Notes: a model not told the origin generated them from the sequence alone. 64,000 nt of DNA from Microbacterium sp. W4I4 (GCF_030816235.1 NZ_JAUSXT010000001.1:2542001-2606000), one strand, 5' to 3'. Shown: positions 51,507-60,150, counted from the first letter of the stretch. Numbers and translations: made by a program.

Positions 51507-51521
51507 ACAGTTCTGAACTGT
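51507..51521. promoter_or_regulatory. 15-bp palindrome at the lysR start, probable LysR site
   Basis: ACAGTTCTGAACTGT is a perfect palindrome around one central T and overlaps both the probable -10 (TACAGT) and the GTG start of the lysR gene. It suits negative autoregulation plus control of the divergent exporter. Confidence 0.55.
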
Positions 51522-52458
51522 GGGAGACCTGGTGGCCGATGCGATGAGTGGTGTTCCCGACCTGCGGGCGCTGGAGCTGCTGACCGCGGCGGTGCGGCAC
51601 GGCTCGATCTCCGCCGCCGCCCGGGAATGCGGGATCGCACAGCAGTCGGCATCCGCGCGGCTGCGCAGCGTCGAGCGGATGCTGGGACTGGAGCTGCTGC
51701 AGCGCACCACCCGCGGCGTCGAGGCGACGCCTGCCGGCGAGACGGTCGCAGCCTGGGCGGAGGAGGTGCTCGCGGCCGCCGAGAGGTTCCGCATCGGCGT
51801 CGGCACGCTGCGCGGTGAGCGCCGCCGCGAGCTGACGGTCGCCGCCAGCCAGACCGTCGCAGCCCACATGCTGCCCGGCTGGCTGGTCGCCCTGCGCGAC
51901 CGGCAGGTGCGCGACGGCGTGGAGCCGACCACAGTGCGGCTGATCGCCGGGAACAGCGTCGAGGTGGCCGCGCTCGTGCGCGACGGATCCGCCGACCTCG
52001 GGTTCATCGAATCGCCGGTGCTGCCCGACGGGCTGTCGCGCACGGTGGTCGGGGCGGATGCGCTCGCGCTGGTCGTGGCGCCAGGGCATTCGTGGGCCGT
52101 CGTCGCGTCGATCTCGATGGCGGATGCCGCGGCAGCGCCGCTCGTGGCGCGCGAGGAGGGCAGCGGCACGAGACGGACCTGGGAGGACGCCGTCCGTGCC
52201 CGGCTCGGCCGGGAACCGGATGCCCCGATCGCCGTGCTCCCGACCTCGGCCGCCGTGCGCTCCGCCGTGGCGAACGGACTGGCGCCGGCGATGCTGTCGC
52301 GGCTGGTGGTGGCAGACGACGTGCATCTGGGCCGGCTCGTCGAGGTGACGATCGACAGCGACCCGGTCACCCGTCCCATCACGGCGCTCTGGCGCGGCGG
52401 CATCCGGGATCTCGACCCCACCCGGCGCGATCTCATCGAGGTCGCGACCGCGGTCTGA
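51520..52458 (+). CDS. LysR-family transcriptional regulator
   Basis: 312 residues. Winged helix LRALELLTAAVRHGSISAAA ... QSASARLRSVERMLGLELL, then the periplasmic-binding-like effector domain (residues 95-300). Divergent from yeiH-like gene, which it most likely controls; by analogy to YeiE. GTG start at 51520, with an in-frame GTG and ATG a few codons later as alternatives. The stop codon is inside a 20-bp tandem repeat. Confidence 0.88.
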   Translation: MGDLVADAMSGVPDLRALELLTAAVRHGSISAAARECGIAQQSASARLRSVERMLGLELLQRTTRGVEATPAGETVAAWAEEVLAAAERFRIGVGTLRGERRRELTVAASQTVAAHMLPGWLVALRDRQVRDGVEPTTVRLIAGNSVEVAALVRDGSADLGFIESPVLPDGLSRTVVGADALALVVAPGHSWAVVASISMADAAAAPLVAREEGSGTRRTWEDAVRARLGREPDAPIAVLPTSAAVRSAVANGLAPAMLSRLVVADDVHLGRLVEVTIDSDPVTRPITALWRGGIRDLDPTRRDLIEVATAV

Positions 52459-52493
52459 CCCGATCGCCGGTGGACTGACCCGATCGCCGGTGG
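52455..52493. repeat. 20-bp tandem repeat across the lysR stop codon
   Basis: CTGACCCGATCGCCGGTGG occurs at 52455-52473 and again at 52475-52493. The first unit includes the TGA stop, as in the 27-bp repeat at 145. Confidence 0.8.
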
Positions 52494-52522
52494 GCACCGC
52501 CGGGGATGTCCGAGGCCGGCGC

Positions 52523-52528
52523 TACCGT
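52523..52528 (+). promoter_or_regulatory. -10 element TACCGT, leaderless
   Basis: TACCGT, 6 nt, ATG at 52535 of the UvrD-type helicase gene. Confidence 0.5.
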
Positions 52529-52534
52529 CGCGGT

Positions 52535-54547
52535 ATGACGGAAAGTGATGCGCTCGCGGGGCTCGACGAGGCCCAGCTGCAGGCCGTCGAGCACGGTGAC
52601 GGCCCGCTCGTGATCGCCGCTGGAGCGGGCACGGGAAAGACGCACGTGCTCACGTCGCGGGTCGCGCGCCTGCTGGAGGCTGGCGTCGCGCCCGAGCGCA
52701 TCCTGCTGCTGACCTTCACCCGCCGTGCCGCCGCATCGATGATCTCCCGTGCCGCCGCGCTCTGCGGCGACGCGCAGGCCGCGCAGCGCATCGCCGGTGG
52801 CACGTTCCACGCCGTCGCGCATCGGCTCGTCGCCGAGCATGCGCAGCATCTCGGACTGGCGGATGTCACGGTGCTCGACCCCGACGACGTGATCGATCTG
52901 CTCGATCTGCTGCGCTCGGAGCACGGCCTCGACGGGACGGGGACCCGTCTGCCGACCACGCGCACCATCGCCGATATCGGCTCGCGGGCGATCAACACCG
53001 GCACGCCCGCGCGGAAGGTGATCGACGAGCAGTTCCCGTGGGCGCTGGAGCACGCGGATGCCATCATCGGGCTGCTTCGGCATTACAGCGTCCGCAAACG
53101 CGAGCGCGGGCTTCTCGATCTGGATGACCTGCTGATCGCCTGGCGGGCGCTCGTCGCCGACCCCGACGTGGGCGCGCGCCTGCGGGCGCGATGGGACTGG
53201 GTTCTGGTCGACGAGTACCAGGACGTCAATCAGCTGCAGGTCGACATCGTGCGCGGGCTCGCTCCCGACGGGCGCGGTCTCACCGTGGTCGGCGACGACG
53301 CGCAGGCGATCTACGGCTTCCGCGGTGCGGGCGCCGGGCACCTCCTCGATCTCATGGACGCCCATCCGGATGCGACCCTGGTGCGGCTGGAGCGCAACTT
53401 CCGCTCCACGCAGCCGATCCTCGACCTGGCGAACGTGGTGCGCCCGGGCGAGCTGCCGCTGCGGCTCGTCGCCGACCGGGCCGACCGTGGTGTCCGACCC
53501 GCGCTGGTCGTCTGCCGCAACGCCGACGATGAGGCGCGCACGATCGCCGATCGCATCCTCGCCGCGCACGTCGACGGGATGCCGCTGCGCGAGCAGGCCG
53601 TGCTCATGCGCACCGGTTCGCACAGCGCGCTGCTGGAGATCGAGCTGAAGGTGCGCGACATCCCGTTCCACAAGTTCGGCGGCATCGGGTACCTCGAGAC
53701 CGCGCATGTGCGCGACCTGCTGGCGAGTTTCCGCGTCGTGCTCAATCCGGCTGACGAGGTGTCGTGGTACCGGCTGCTCACCCGGCACCGGGCGATCGGC
53801 AAGGCGACGGCTCGAGGGCTCGCGGGGATGCTCGCCGACGGCGGAATCGATCGGGCGGCGGATGCTGTCGCCGCGGCCCCGGCCAAGGCCCGCACCGGGC
53901 TCGCTTCGACCCTGTCGCTGCTCGGGGCGGTGGATGCCACCACGTCCGTCGTCGATGTCGTCGAGGCCTGCCGGGGCGCGGTCGACCCGCTGCTGCGCGC
54001 GCACTACCCGGACTGGCAGCGCCGCGTCACCGACGTCGACGGGATCTCGCAGGCCGCCGCACGGCAGCCCGACCTGCGCACCTTCGTCAGCGAGCAGGCG
54101 ATCGACCCGGTGAATGTGGCCGGCGACTGGGCGAAGAAGCCGCACCTCGACGAGGACTGGGTGACGCTCTCCACGATCCACTCGGCCAAGGGGCTGGAGT
54201 GGGACGCCGTGCACGTGCTGCGGGCCTGCGACGGGTCGATGCCCTCCGACATGGCGCTGTCGTCTTCGGCCGGACTCGACGAGGAGCAGCGGCTGTTCTA
54301 CGTGGCCCTGACCCGGGCTCGCGACACCCTCGACGTGTACGCACCGTCTCGGCTGCCCACGCATCCGACCTCGTTCCTGGCCAAGCACGTGATCGCCAAA
54401 CCGAGCAGGTTCCTGACGGCTGATGCGCGTGAGGTGATGGATGCCGTGGACACGTCGGCATCCGAACCCACCCAGGCCGTGGAGGCGGTTCCCACGCCCG
54501 CCGCGCCGCGCATCCGCCTGGACGCTTTCGACGACCTGTTCGCTTGA
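52535..54547 (+). CDS. UvrD/Rep/PcrA-type superfamily 1A helicase
   Basis: 670 residues. Motif I GAGTGKTHVLTSR, Ia LLTFTRRAAASM, II LVDEYQDVN, III GDDAQAIYGFRGA, IV LERNFRST, V STIHSAKGLEWDAV and VI YVALTRARD are all present in order. It unwinds DNA 3' to 5' in repair or replication restart. Somewhat short for UvrD1 and with no C-terminal RNA-polymerase-binding or HRDC domain visible. Transcribed alone. Confidence 0.92.
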   Translation: MTESDALAGLDEAQLQAVEHGDGPLVIAAGAGTGKTHVLTSRVARLLEAGVAPERILLLTFTRRAAASMISRAAALCGDAQAAQRIAGGTFHAVAHRLVAEHAQHLGLADVTVLDPDDVIDLLDLLRSEHGLDGTGTRLPTTRTIADIGSRAINTGTPARKVIDEQFPWALEHADAIIGLLRHYSVRKRERGLLDLDDLLIAWRALVADPDVGARLRARWDWVLVDEYQDVNQLQVDIVRGLAPDGRGLTVVGDDAQAIYGFRGAGAGHLLDLMDAHPDATLVRLERNFRSTQPILDLANVVRPGELPLRLVADRADRGVRPALVVCRNADDEARTIADRILAAHVDGMPLREQAVLMRTGSHSALLEIELKVRDIPFHKFGGIGYLETAHVRDLLASFRVVLNPADEVSWYRLLTRHRAIGKATARGLAGMLADGGIDRAADAVAAAPAKARTGLASTLSLLGAVDATTSVVDVVEACRGAVDPLLRAHYPDWQRRVTDVDGISQAAARQPDLRTFVSEQAIDPVNVAGDWAKKPHLDEDWVTLSTIHSAKGLEWDAVHVLRACDGSMPSDMALSSSAGLDEEQRLFYVALTRARDTLDVYAPSRLPTHPTSFLAKHVIAKPSRFLTADAREVMDAVDTSASEPTQAVEAVPTPAAPRIRLDAFDDLFA

Positions 54548-54605
54548 GCGCCGCGTGCAACGGAATGACGCCCGCGAACCTCACGAGGCCGGTCGGAGCG
54601 GCGCG

Positions 54606-55079
54606 TCAGCGCACCGGATGCACCAGCTCGAACCGCTCGCAGAGCACGGGCATGCCGGGCGTCCAGCCGCGCGAGTCCTCGGAGTGGGTGCGCCAGAAGC
54701 GCTCATGGATCTCACGCCAGGCACGCAGCGTGCGGTCACCCTCGCCTTCTGCGTGCGCGTGCTCTTCGCCGACCTCATCGAACGGCACCGTCTGCAGGGA
54801 CGTGGTGCGGATCACGGCGCGGGGCGTCCCGCTGCCGTCGAGGATCACGCTCAGCTCGCCCACCTCGGGCATCGGATCGCCGGAGGCCTCGTAGTCCCAC
54901 ACGGATGACGCGGTGCCGGTCTTCACACCGGACATGACGAGCTCGAGCAGACCGTCGGCGTGCTCGGGGGTGGCGCCGAACGCCCAGGCTTCGGGCGCCT
55001 CAGCCGGCAGCTCGGGGACGACGGTGCGCACCTCGCGCCAGTACTCGGCGAGGGCGTCGGGATCTGCGGTGATGCTCAT
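54606..55079 (-). CDS. ASCH-domain protein
   Basis: 157 residues. GLLELVMSGVKTGTASSVWD holds the ASCH substrate/RNA-pocket lysine, followed by PMPEVGELSVILDGSGTPRAVIRTT and the C-terminal FELVHPV strand. ASCH proteins bind or modify RNA or nucleosides (e.g. acetylcytidine amidohydrolase). Its start codon lies in the 36-bp palindrome shared with the divergent gene. Confidence 0.85.
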   Translation of the reverse strand: MSITADPDALAEYWREVRTVVPELPAEAPEAWAFGATPEHADGLLELVMSGVKTGTASSVWDYEASGDPMPEVGELSVILDGSGTPRAVIRTTSLQTVPFDEVGEEHAHAEGEGDRTLRAWREIHERFWRTHSEDSRGWTPGMPVLCERFELVHPVR

Positions 55080-55111
55080 GCTTCGACCCTAGGCCTAGGG
55101 TCGAAGCATGA
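55076..55111. promoter_or_regulatory. 36-bp perfect palindrome with two face-to-face leaderless promoters
   Basis: The sequence from 55076 to 55111 equals its own reverse complement; the centre is CCCTAGGCCTAGGG. Each half reads TAGGGT-CGAAGC-ATGA: a -10 hexamer (55086-55091 minus, 55096-55101 plus), six spacer bases and the start codon of the gene on that side. Both genes therefore have an identical start region. Confidence 0.85.
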
Positions 55112-55890
55112 CGGATCTGCGGGTCGCGTTCCTCGGCGACGGGCACATCAACGGGGCGCTGCTCCGTGCGGTGCAGGATTCGCGTCCCTATCGGGTCCTC
55201 GGCACTTACGGCCGGGACGACGCACTGCCGGCATCCGGCGCGATCGACGTGGTCATCGAGGCGGCGACCCAGCAGGCCGTGCGGGAGCGGGTGCCCGCGC
55301 TGCTGGACGGCGGCGTCGACGTCATCCTGCTGTCGGTCGGTGCGCTGGCCGACCCGGCCGTCCGTTCGGACCTGCTGACGCCCAGGCCGGGCCGCGGCCG
55401 GCTCCTCCCCTGCACCGGCGCGATCGGCGGGCTGGACCAGGTGCGCGCGTTGCGCGCCGCAGGACCCTTGCGCATCGTCTCGCTGGAGAGCCGCAAGCTG
55501 CCGACCACCCTCATCCAGCCGTGGATGCCGGAGCAATTGCAGCTCGCTCTGCGCGCAGGCGACACGGAGATCGTGCTCGCGGACGGACCGGCCGGCGAAG
55601 TGGCGCAGCGGTTCCCGGCATCCGCCAACGTCGCGGCTGCGCTCGCGCTCGCAGCAGACGGCTGGGACATCGCCACCGCGCGCATCGTCGCCGATCCCGC
55701 GGCCGTGCAGACTCGGCACGAGATCCGAGCGGTCGGCGATCTCGGCGAAGTGCGCACGATCGTCACCAACGCGCCCTCGCCCGAGCGGCCGCGATCCAGC
55801 GCCGTGGTGGCGTGGGCGGCCCTGCGAGCGCTGGACGATTATGCGCGGTTGCGTGGATTCCCGGATGCCGGCGGCGTGACGTTCCTCTGA
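55108..55890 (+). CDS. nadX: L-aspartate dehydrogenase-like protein (NadX family)
   Basis: 260 residues, NAD(P)-dependent oxidation of L-aspartate to iminoaspartate (or the reverse amination). Rossmann start RVAFLGDGHINGALL, then the family blocks VDVVIEAATQQAV, DVILLSVGALADPAV, PCTGAIGGLDQVRAL, FPASANVAAALALAADGWD and RHEIRAVGDLGEV with the catalytic His. No nadA or nadC nearby, so a role in NAD synthesis is not shown. Leaderless, paired with the ASCH gene by a palindrome. Confidence 0.82.
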   Translation: MTDLRVAFLGDGHINGALLRAVQDSRPYRVLGTYGRDDALPASGAIDVVIEAATQQAVRERVPALLDGGVDVILLSVGALADPAVRSDLLTPRPGRGRLLPCTGAIGGLDQVRALRAAGPLRIVSLESRKLPTTLIQPWMPEQLQLALRAGDTEIVLADGPAGEVAQRFPASANVAAALALAADGWDIATARIVADPAAVQTRHEIRAVGDLGEVRTIVTNAPSPERPRSSAVVAWAALRALDDYARLRGFPDAGGVTFL

Positions 55891-55962
55891 ACGACCGAGC
55901 CGCAGATCGAGAGCGCCCCTCGCCGCGAAGGGATGCGGTGAGGGGCGCTCGGAGCGGTCGGG

Positions 55963-56538
55963 TCAGTTGTTGACGCCGAATCCGCCGGTCCAGGTGATCT
56001 TCTCGGACGCGGCGAGCGTGAGCTGCAGGAAGCCGAGGGCCTCGAGCTCGTGGGCGCGGGCGAGGCTGCCGGCGTCGATCGCGCCGAGTCCGGCGGCGGT
56101 GATGAGCCCGGCCAGCTGGGTCTTCGCGTCGGTGTCGTCACCGGCGATCAGCACGGTCGTGGTGGTCGCGCCGCCGACCTTTCCGGTGGCGAGGGTGGCG
56201 GCGAAGGTCGTGTTGAACGCCTTCAGCACGCGCGCGCCCGGGACCTGGGCGGCGAACTCGGCGGCGGCGCTGCTGCCGACGGGCACGACCAGGCGGTCGA
56301 AGGTCTCGAAGTCCAGCGGGTTGGTGATGTCGACGACGGTGCGGCCGTTCAGCTGGTCGGCGTAGTCGGCGGCGATCTGGGCGAGTGCGCCGTAGGGGAC
56401 TGCCAGCACGACGATGTCACCGGTGATGGTCTCGGTGGAGTTCTGGCCGATGTGCTGGATGTCGGCGCCGCCGCGTGCGAGCACGCCCGCGATCGCCTGT
56501 CCCATGTTGCCGTTGCCGAAGATCGTGACTGAGGTCAT
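55963..56538 (-). CDS. NADPH-dependent F420 reductase-like protein
   Basis: 191 residues with the NAD(P)-binding glycine motif FGNGNMGQAIAG, DIVVLAVPYGAL, VVDITNPLDF and VLKAFNTTFA typical of F420H2:NADP oxidoreductase-like proteins. Many family members lack F420 activity. ATG at 56538 beside its own SD; divergent from a MarR-type regulator. Confidence 0.8.
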   Translation of the reverse strand: MTSVTIFGNGNMGQAIAGVLARGGADIQHIGQNSTETITGDIVVLAVPYGALAQIAADYADQLNGRTVVDITNPLDFETFDRLVVPVGSSAAAEFAAQVPGARVLKAFNTTFAATLATGKVGGATTTTVLIAGDDTDAKTQLAGLITAAGLGAIDAGSLARAHELEALGFLQLTLAASEKITWTGGFGVNN

Positions 56539-56574
56539 TGTGTGCTCCTGATGTAGGGGTGGGTGGTTGCCTAC

Positions 56575-56594
56575 TGACTTCAATGTTCAAGTCA
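56575..56594. promoter_or_regulatory. Near-palindromic operator between the reductase and MarR genes
   Basis: TGACTTCAATGTTCAAGTCA has perfect TGACTT/AAGTCA ends. It lies about 20 bp before the marR -10 hexamer (TACTCT, 56612-56617) and upstream of the reductase gene, positioned to control both. Confidence 0.55.
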
Positions 56595-56611
56595 CTGAGG
56601 ATATTCCCGGA

Positions 56612-56617
56612 TACTCT
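56612..56617 (+). promoter_or_regulatory. -10 element TACTCT of the MarR gene, leaderless
   Basis: TACTCT, 6 nt, ATG at 56624. Confidence 0.5.
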
Positions 56618-56623
56618 TGCGAC

Positions 56624-57103
56624 ATGCCGTCGTACCCGCACACCTCGCCTCTGAGTCCCGATCGCCGGGCATTCGAATCGCTGGTGGTGCTGTCGCACCT
56701 GCTGGAGGCGACGCTGGATCGCCGCACCCAGGCGGATGCGGGGATGGCGCATGCACACTATGCGGTTCTCGCCCTGGTCTACGGCGCGCCCGGCCATCGG
56801 ATGCGGCTGAAGACGCTCTCGGAGGAGTTGCGCTTCTCGCCGAGCAGGCTCAGTCATGCGATGACGCGTCTGGAGAGGCTCGGACTGATCGAGAGGGTGG
56901 ACAGCGAGGCCCGCGGCAAGTCGTGGGACGCCGTGCTCACCCCCGCGGGCATCGCGACGGTGCGCCGGGTCGCGCCGTTGCAGATGCGCGCCGTCCGCCA
57001 ACCGCTGCTCGCCGTGCTCGACGATGACGAGGTGGCGCAGCTCGGTGACATCGCCACCAAGCTCATCGCCCGGCTGGAGGCGGCGGACGACCCGATCGGA
57101 TGA
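56624..57103 (+). CDS. MarR-family transcriptional regulator
   Basis: 159 residues; winged helix MRLKTLSEELRFSPSRLSHA with the wing at RVDSEARGKSWDAVLTPAG. A redox- or ligand-responsive repressor probably controlling the divergent reductase gene through the palindrome at 56575. Confidence 0.88.
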   Translation: MPSYPHTSPLSPDRRAFESLVVLSHLLEATLDRRTQADAGMAHAHYAVLALVYGAPGHRMRLKTLSEELRFSPSRLSHAMTRLERLGLIERVDSEARGKSWDAVLTPAGIATVRRVAPLQMRAVRQPLLAVLDDDEVAQLGDIATKLIARLEAADDPIG

Positions 57104-57272
57104 CGATGGAGGAGACTGCGCAACGGCTGCTGCGGGGATCGTTCCCGTCGTCTCCCGGCAGGACGACGATCAGCTGATCGTCACGAGCACGATGCCGCTG
57201 GGTATCATCGTTCGGGATGCGGCTCCCGGGGCCGTCTGCGAGTCCTTCCGAACCGCGTGAGGAGCACCACTG

Positions 57273-57704
57273 ATGCAGTACCGACCGACCGGCGGGTGGA
57301 TCGCAGGCAATGTGCTCGGGGGCGCGGTCGCCGGCATCGTCGGGATCATCGGCATGCTGAAGACCTGGGGCGACGGCCCGCTCTGCATCTTCGTGCCGGC
57401 AGCGGTGGTCACCGTGCTCGCCGTGGTCATGCTGATCCGGATGCCGTGGGTGGGCATGCGCACTGACGACCGCAGGCTCGTCGTGCACGGGGTGCTCTGG
57501 TCTCGCAGCATCCTTCGCGATCAGCTCGACAGCGTACCCACGGAGCCCGCGTTCGCGTGGGTCGGATGGCACACCCGGAACGGGGTTCGGATGCGGACGC
57601 CGCTGACGTTCATGTGGCCGAACCGCAGCGGGCGGCTGCCGTCCGAGCAGTGGGAATGGAATCGTGATTGCCTGCGTGCGCTGACGGCGTGGATGGTCGG
57701 CTGA
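57273..57704 (+). CDS. Small membrane protein with PH-like domain
   Basis: 143 residues: two helices (about 10-30 and 40-60), then a short beta domain (MRTDDRRLVVHGVLWSRSIL) like the bacterial PH domains of many actinobacterial membrane proteins. Function unknown. SD GAGGAG before ATG. Upstream gap 57104-57272 has a possible -10 (TATCAT near 57202) and otherwise nothing I can name. Confidence 0.7.
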   Translation: MQYRPTGGWIAGNVLGGAVAGIVGIIGMLKTWGDGPLCIFVPAAVVTVLAVVMLIRMPWVGMRTDDRRLVVHGVLWSRSILRDQLDSVPTEPAFAWVGWHTRNGVRMRTPLTFMWPNRSGRLPSEQWEWNRDCLRALTAWMVG

Positions 57705-57809
57705 TCGGCGCGAGCGCGATGGTGCTGGATGTCGTCGTTCCGCTCCGACCGGACATCACGAAGAGGCGGGCGACCAGAAGGGTCGGCCGCCTCTTCGCTT
57801 CGGCTCGCG

Positions 57810-58475
57810 TCAGGCTGCGGCGGCGTCCGTGTAGATGGCCGCGACGCGCTTGCCGTGCTCGGCCGCTGCCTCGTGCGCCCGAGCGCGGTGCTCCTTTGCG
57901 AGATCCACCAGGTGGGCCATCGCCGGAGTGTGCTCCGCCAGGGTCAGTTCGGTCTCGATGATCTCGGTCTCATAGCCGAAGACATCGCGGAAGATCCGCA
58001 CCAGCCAGGGGGTGCCGTGGTCCCAGCCGTAGCGCGGAGTTCCCTCCGAGTAGCCGCCGCCGCGCGAGGCGACGAGCAGCGCGGTCTTGCCCGCACCCGG
58101 CTGCGTGCCGGGGGCGAAGCGAGAGTCGGTGATGAGGATGTCCAACCATGCCTTGGTGTGCTGCGAGACGCCGAAGTTGTAGAACGGCGCGCCGATGATC
58201 AGCACGTCCGCGGCGGCTGCCTCATCCGCCAGAGTCCGCGCGTAGGCGACGGCGTCGACCTGCTCGGCCGTGCGCTGCTCCTCGGGCACGAACCCGGCGT
58301 TCGCGGCGAGGCTCCATGCGGTCGGGGGCACCGGATCCGCGGCGAGGTCGCGGCGGGTGACCGAGGCCACGTCGCCGAGCTCGGAGGTGAGGGTCTCGAG
58401 CAGGGTGTCCGACAGTGCGCGGCTGACCGAGGCCTCGCCGCGGATGGAGGCGTCGAGGCGGAAGATGCGGGTCAT
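57810..58475 (-). CDS. azoR: FMN-dependent NADH azoreductase-type flavodoxin-fold protein
   Basis: 221 residues. RLDASIRGEASVSRAL is the FMN phosphate loop; IIGAPFYNFGVSQHTKAWLD the family signature (PMYNF type); ASRGGGYSEGTP the second FMN contact. Reduces quinones or azo compounds with NADH. Last gene of a minus-strand run with a reductase-like gene and an SDR, under the divergent TetR regulator. Confidence 0.88.
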   Translation of the reverse strand: MTRIFRLDASIRGEASVSRALSDTLLETLTSELGDVASVTRRDLAADPVPPTAWSLAANAGFVPEEQRTAEQVDAVAYARTLADEAAAADVLIIGAPFYNFGVSQHTKAWLDILITDSRFAPGTQPGAGKTALLVASRGGGYSEGTPRYGWDHGTPWLVRIFRDVFGYETEIIETELTLAEHTPAMAHLVDLAKEHRARAHEAAAEHGKRVAAIYTDAAAA

Positions 58476-58529
58476 GGTGGGTTCGCTTTCTCTTGTTCTG
58501 GGTGGGGATCTGAAGGTGTCTTCGGCGGC

Positions 58530-59150
58530 TCAGCCGGCGTCGACGTTGAGCGCGAAGTCGAAGTTGCCGAGGCCGTTCTGCGCCAGGCCGATCAGCAGCG
58601 AGCCGGTCGCTTCGAGATTGCGTGCCATCGCCAGTCCGCCGACGTCGAGGGGACGCAGGCCGAGGGTCGCGATGAACTCCGAGACGCGCTGCTTGGCGGC
58701 GGCATCGTCAGAGGCCACGAACGTGTCACGGCTTCCGCCCCGGGCCAGCACCTGGCCGACCACGGTGTTGAACGCCTTCACGACGGTCGTCCCGGCAGGC
58801 AGCAGCCTGCTGAGCTCCTGAGCGCCGGAGCTCCCGTCGGGGGTGACCAGAACCCCGGGCTCGGGGGAGTACGGGTTGGTGATGTCGATGATCACCTTTC
58901 CGGCGAGTGCGTCGCCGTACGCGTCGACGACCGGTGCGGCGACGGAGTACGGTACGGCCAGGACGACGAGATCTCCGGTCGGCACGGTGCCGTGCGCGCC
59001 GATGGTCGCGTTGATCCCTAACTGGTCCGCGAACGCCTCGGCGCTTGCGGTGCTGCGGCTGAGGACCTGGATGGTGTGCCCGGCCGCGGAGGCGCGTCCG
59101 GCGATCGCGGCGGCCATGCCGCCGGTTCCGATGATAGTGATGCTGCTCAT
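58530..59150 (-). CDS. Second NADPH-dependent F420 reductase-like protein
   Basis: 206 residues: IIGTGGMAAAIAGRASAAGH, LVVLAVPYSVAAPVV, VIIDITNPYSP and VVKAFNTVVGQVL. A paralogue of the protein at 55963, about one third identical by eye in its motifs. ATG at 59150 follows GGAGATC; the region upstream to the SDR stop is 25 bp, so they are co-transcribed. Confidence 0.8.
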   Translation of the reverse strand: MSSITIIGTGGMAAAIAGRASAAGHTIQVLSRSTASAEAFADQLGINATIGAHGTVPTGDLVVLAVPYSVAAPVVDAYGDALAGKVIIDITNPYSPEPGVLVTPDGSSGAQELSRLLPAGTTVVKAFNTVVGQVLARGGSRDTFVASDDAAAKQRVSEFIATLGLRPLDVGGLAMARNLEATGSLLIGLAQNGLGNFDFALNVDAG

Positions 59151-59175
59151 GCCGATCTCCTTCTGGGTGGGGTGT

Positions 59176-60111
59176 TCAACGTGCGGGGAAGTAGTTGCCG
59201 TTGTCGAGGCCGTCGAACAGGCCTGGCTCAAGCGGCTCCCAGCCGAGGTCGCGACGGGTGATGAGGTTGGATGCCGGATAGCTGTTCGTGACGATGTTGG
59301 CGAGGAACCCGAAGTAGCCGGGCACCATCAGCTCGTCGAGCGGAATGCTCAGCGCGGGGACGCCGGTGCGCTCGCCGATGGCCTCGGCCAGTGAGCGCAG
59401 CGGAACCTCACCATCGGCGACCGCGTGCCAGTACCTGCCCGCTTCGCCCTTCTCGAGCGCCAGTCGGTAGATGCGGGCGACGTCGCGGATGTGGATCGCG
59501 TTCCAGAGGTTCGAGCCGTCTCCGGGATAGCCTGCGAAGCCCTTCTCCTTCGCGAGCGCGATCAACGTCGGCAGGAAGCCGTGCTGATCGACGGTGCTGT
59601 GCGCGATGTTCGCCATCCGCACGACCGAGGAGCGCACGCCCTGCTCGGCGAAGCCGATCACGGTGGACTCCACGGTGTTGCGCATCCGCAGCGTTCCGCT
59701 GTGCTCGTCGTCGGCGGGCAGTGCCGCGTCGGCCTCCGTCGCCGCGCGCCCCAGGTGCCCGGGGGAGCCGATGCTGCCGGCCGCGACCAAGGGCTTGCCG
59801 GTGCCTGCGAGGGCATCGCGGTAGGCGTTCATGACCTCGATCTCCGCGGCGGCCACGGCATCCATCCCGCCTACGGGCAGCAGGTCCTGGCGGTGGGCGA
59901 CGTGGATGACGCCATCGGACTCGGATGCGGCCTGCCGGAGATCGTCGAGGTCGCGAAGGTCGCCACGGCGGGCCGTGGCGCCGAGCGCGGTGACAGCCGC
60001 TGCGCCCTCGTCGGATCGGACGAGGCCGGTGACCTGGTGGCCGGCGGAGAGGAGTTCGGGGATGATGTGCGAACCGGAATGGCCGGTGCCGCCAGTGACG
60101 AGTACATGCAT
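59176..60111 (-). CDS. Atypical SDR / NAD(P)-dependent epimerase
   Basis: 311 residues. VTGGTGHSGSHIIPELL is the glycine motif; DVIHVAHR-like middle (GVIHVAHRQDLLPV) and C-terminal substrate domain resemble NmrA/YwnB-type atypical SDRs. The Ser-Tyr-Lys triad of classical SDRs is not clear. First gene of the three-gene redox operon divergent from TetR. Confidence 0.82.
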   Translation of the reverse strand: MHVLVTGGTGHSGSHIIPELLSAGHQVTGLVRSDEGAAAVTALGATARRGDLRDLDDLRQAASESDGVIHVAHRQDLLPVGGMDAVAAAEIEVMNAYRDALAGTGKPLVAAGSIGSPGHLGRAATEADAALPADDEHSGTLRMRNTVESTVIGFAEQGVRSSVVRMANIAHSTVDQHGFLPTLIALAKEKGFAGYPGDGSNLWNAIHIRDVARIYRLALEKGEAGRYWHAVADGEVPLRSLAEAIGERTGVPALSIPLDELMVPGYFGFLANIVTNSYPASNLITRRDLGWEPLEPGLFDGLDNGNYFPAR

Positions 60112-60118
60112 ACCGGAC

Positions 60119-60140
60119 TAAACGGACTATCCCCCGTTTA
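60119..60140. promoter_or_regulatory. TetR operator candidate
   Basis: TAAACGG and CCGTTTA (7-bp perfect arms, 8-nt centre) lie midway between the divergent SDR and tetR starts and 10 bp before the tetR -10. Confidence 0.65.
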
Positions 60141-60150
60141 TTATTCCGCC

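Noticed and set aside
57100..57177. 25-codon frame overlapping the MarR stop as ATGA
   Set aside because: Composition is not protein-like, it has no conserved motif, and a chance ATGA overlap is common.
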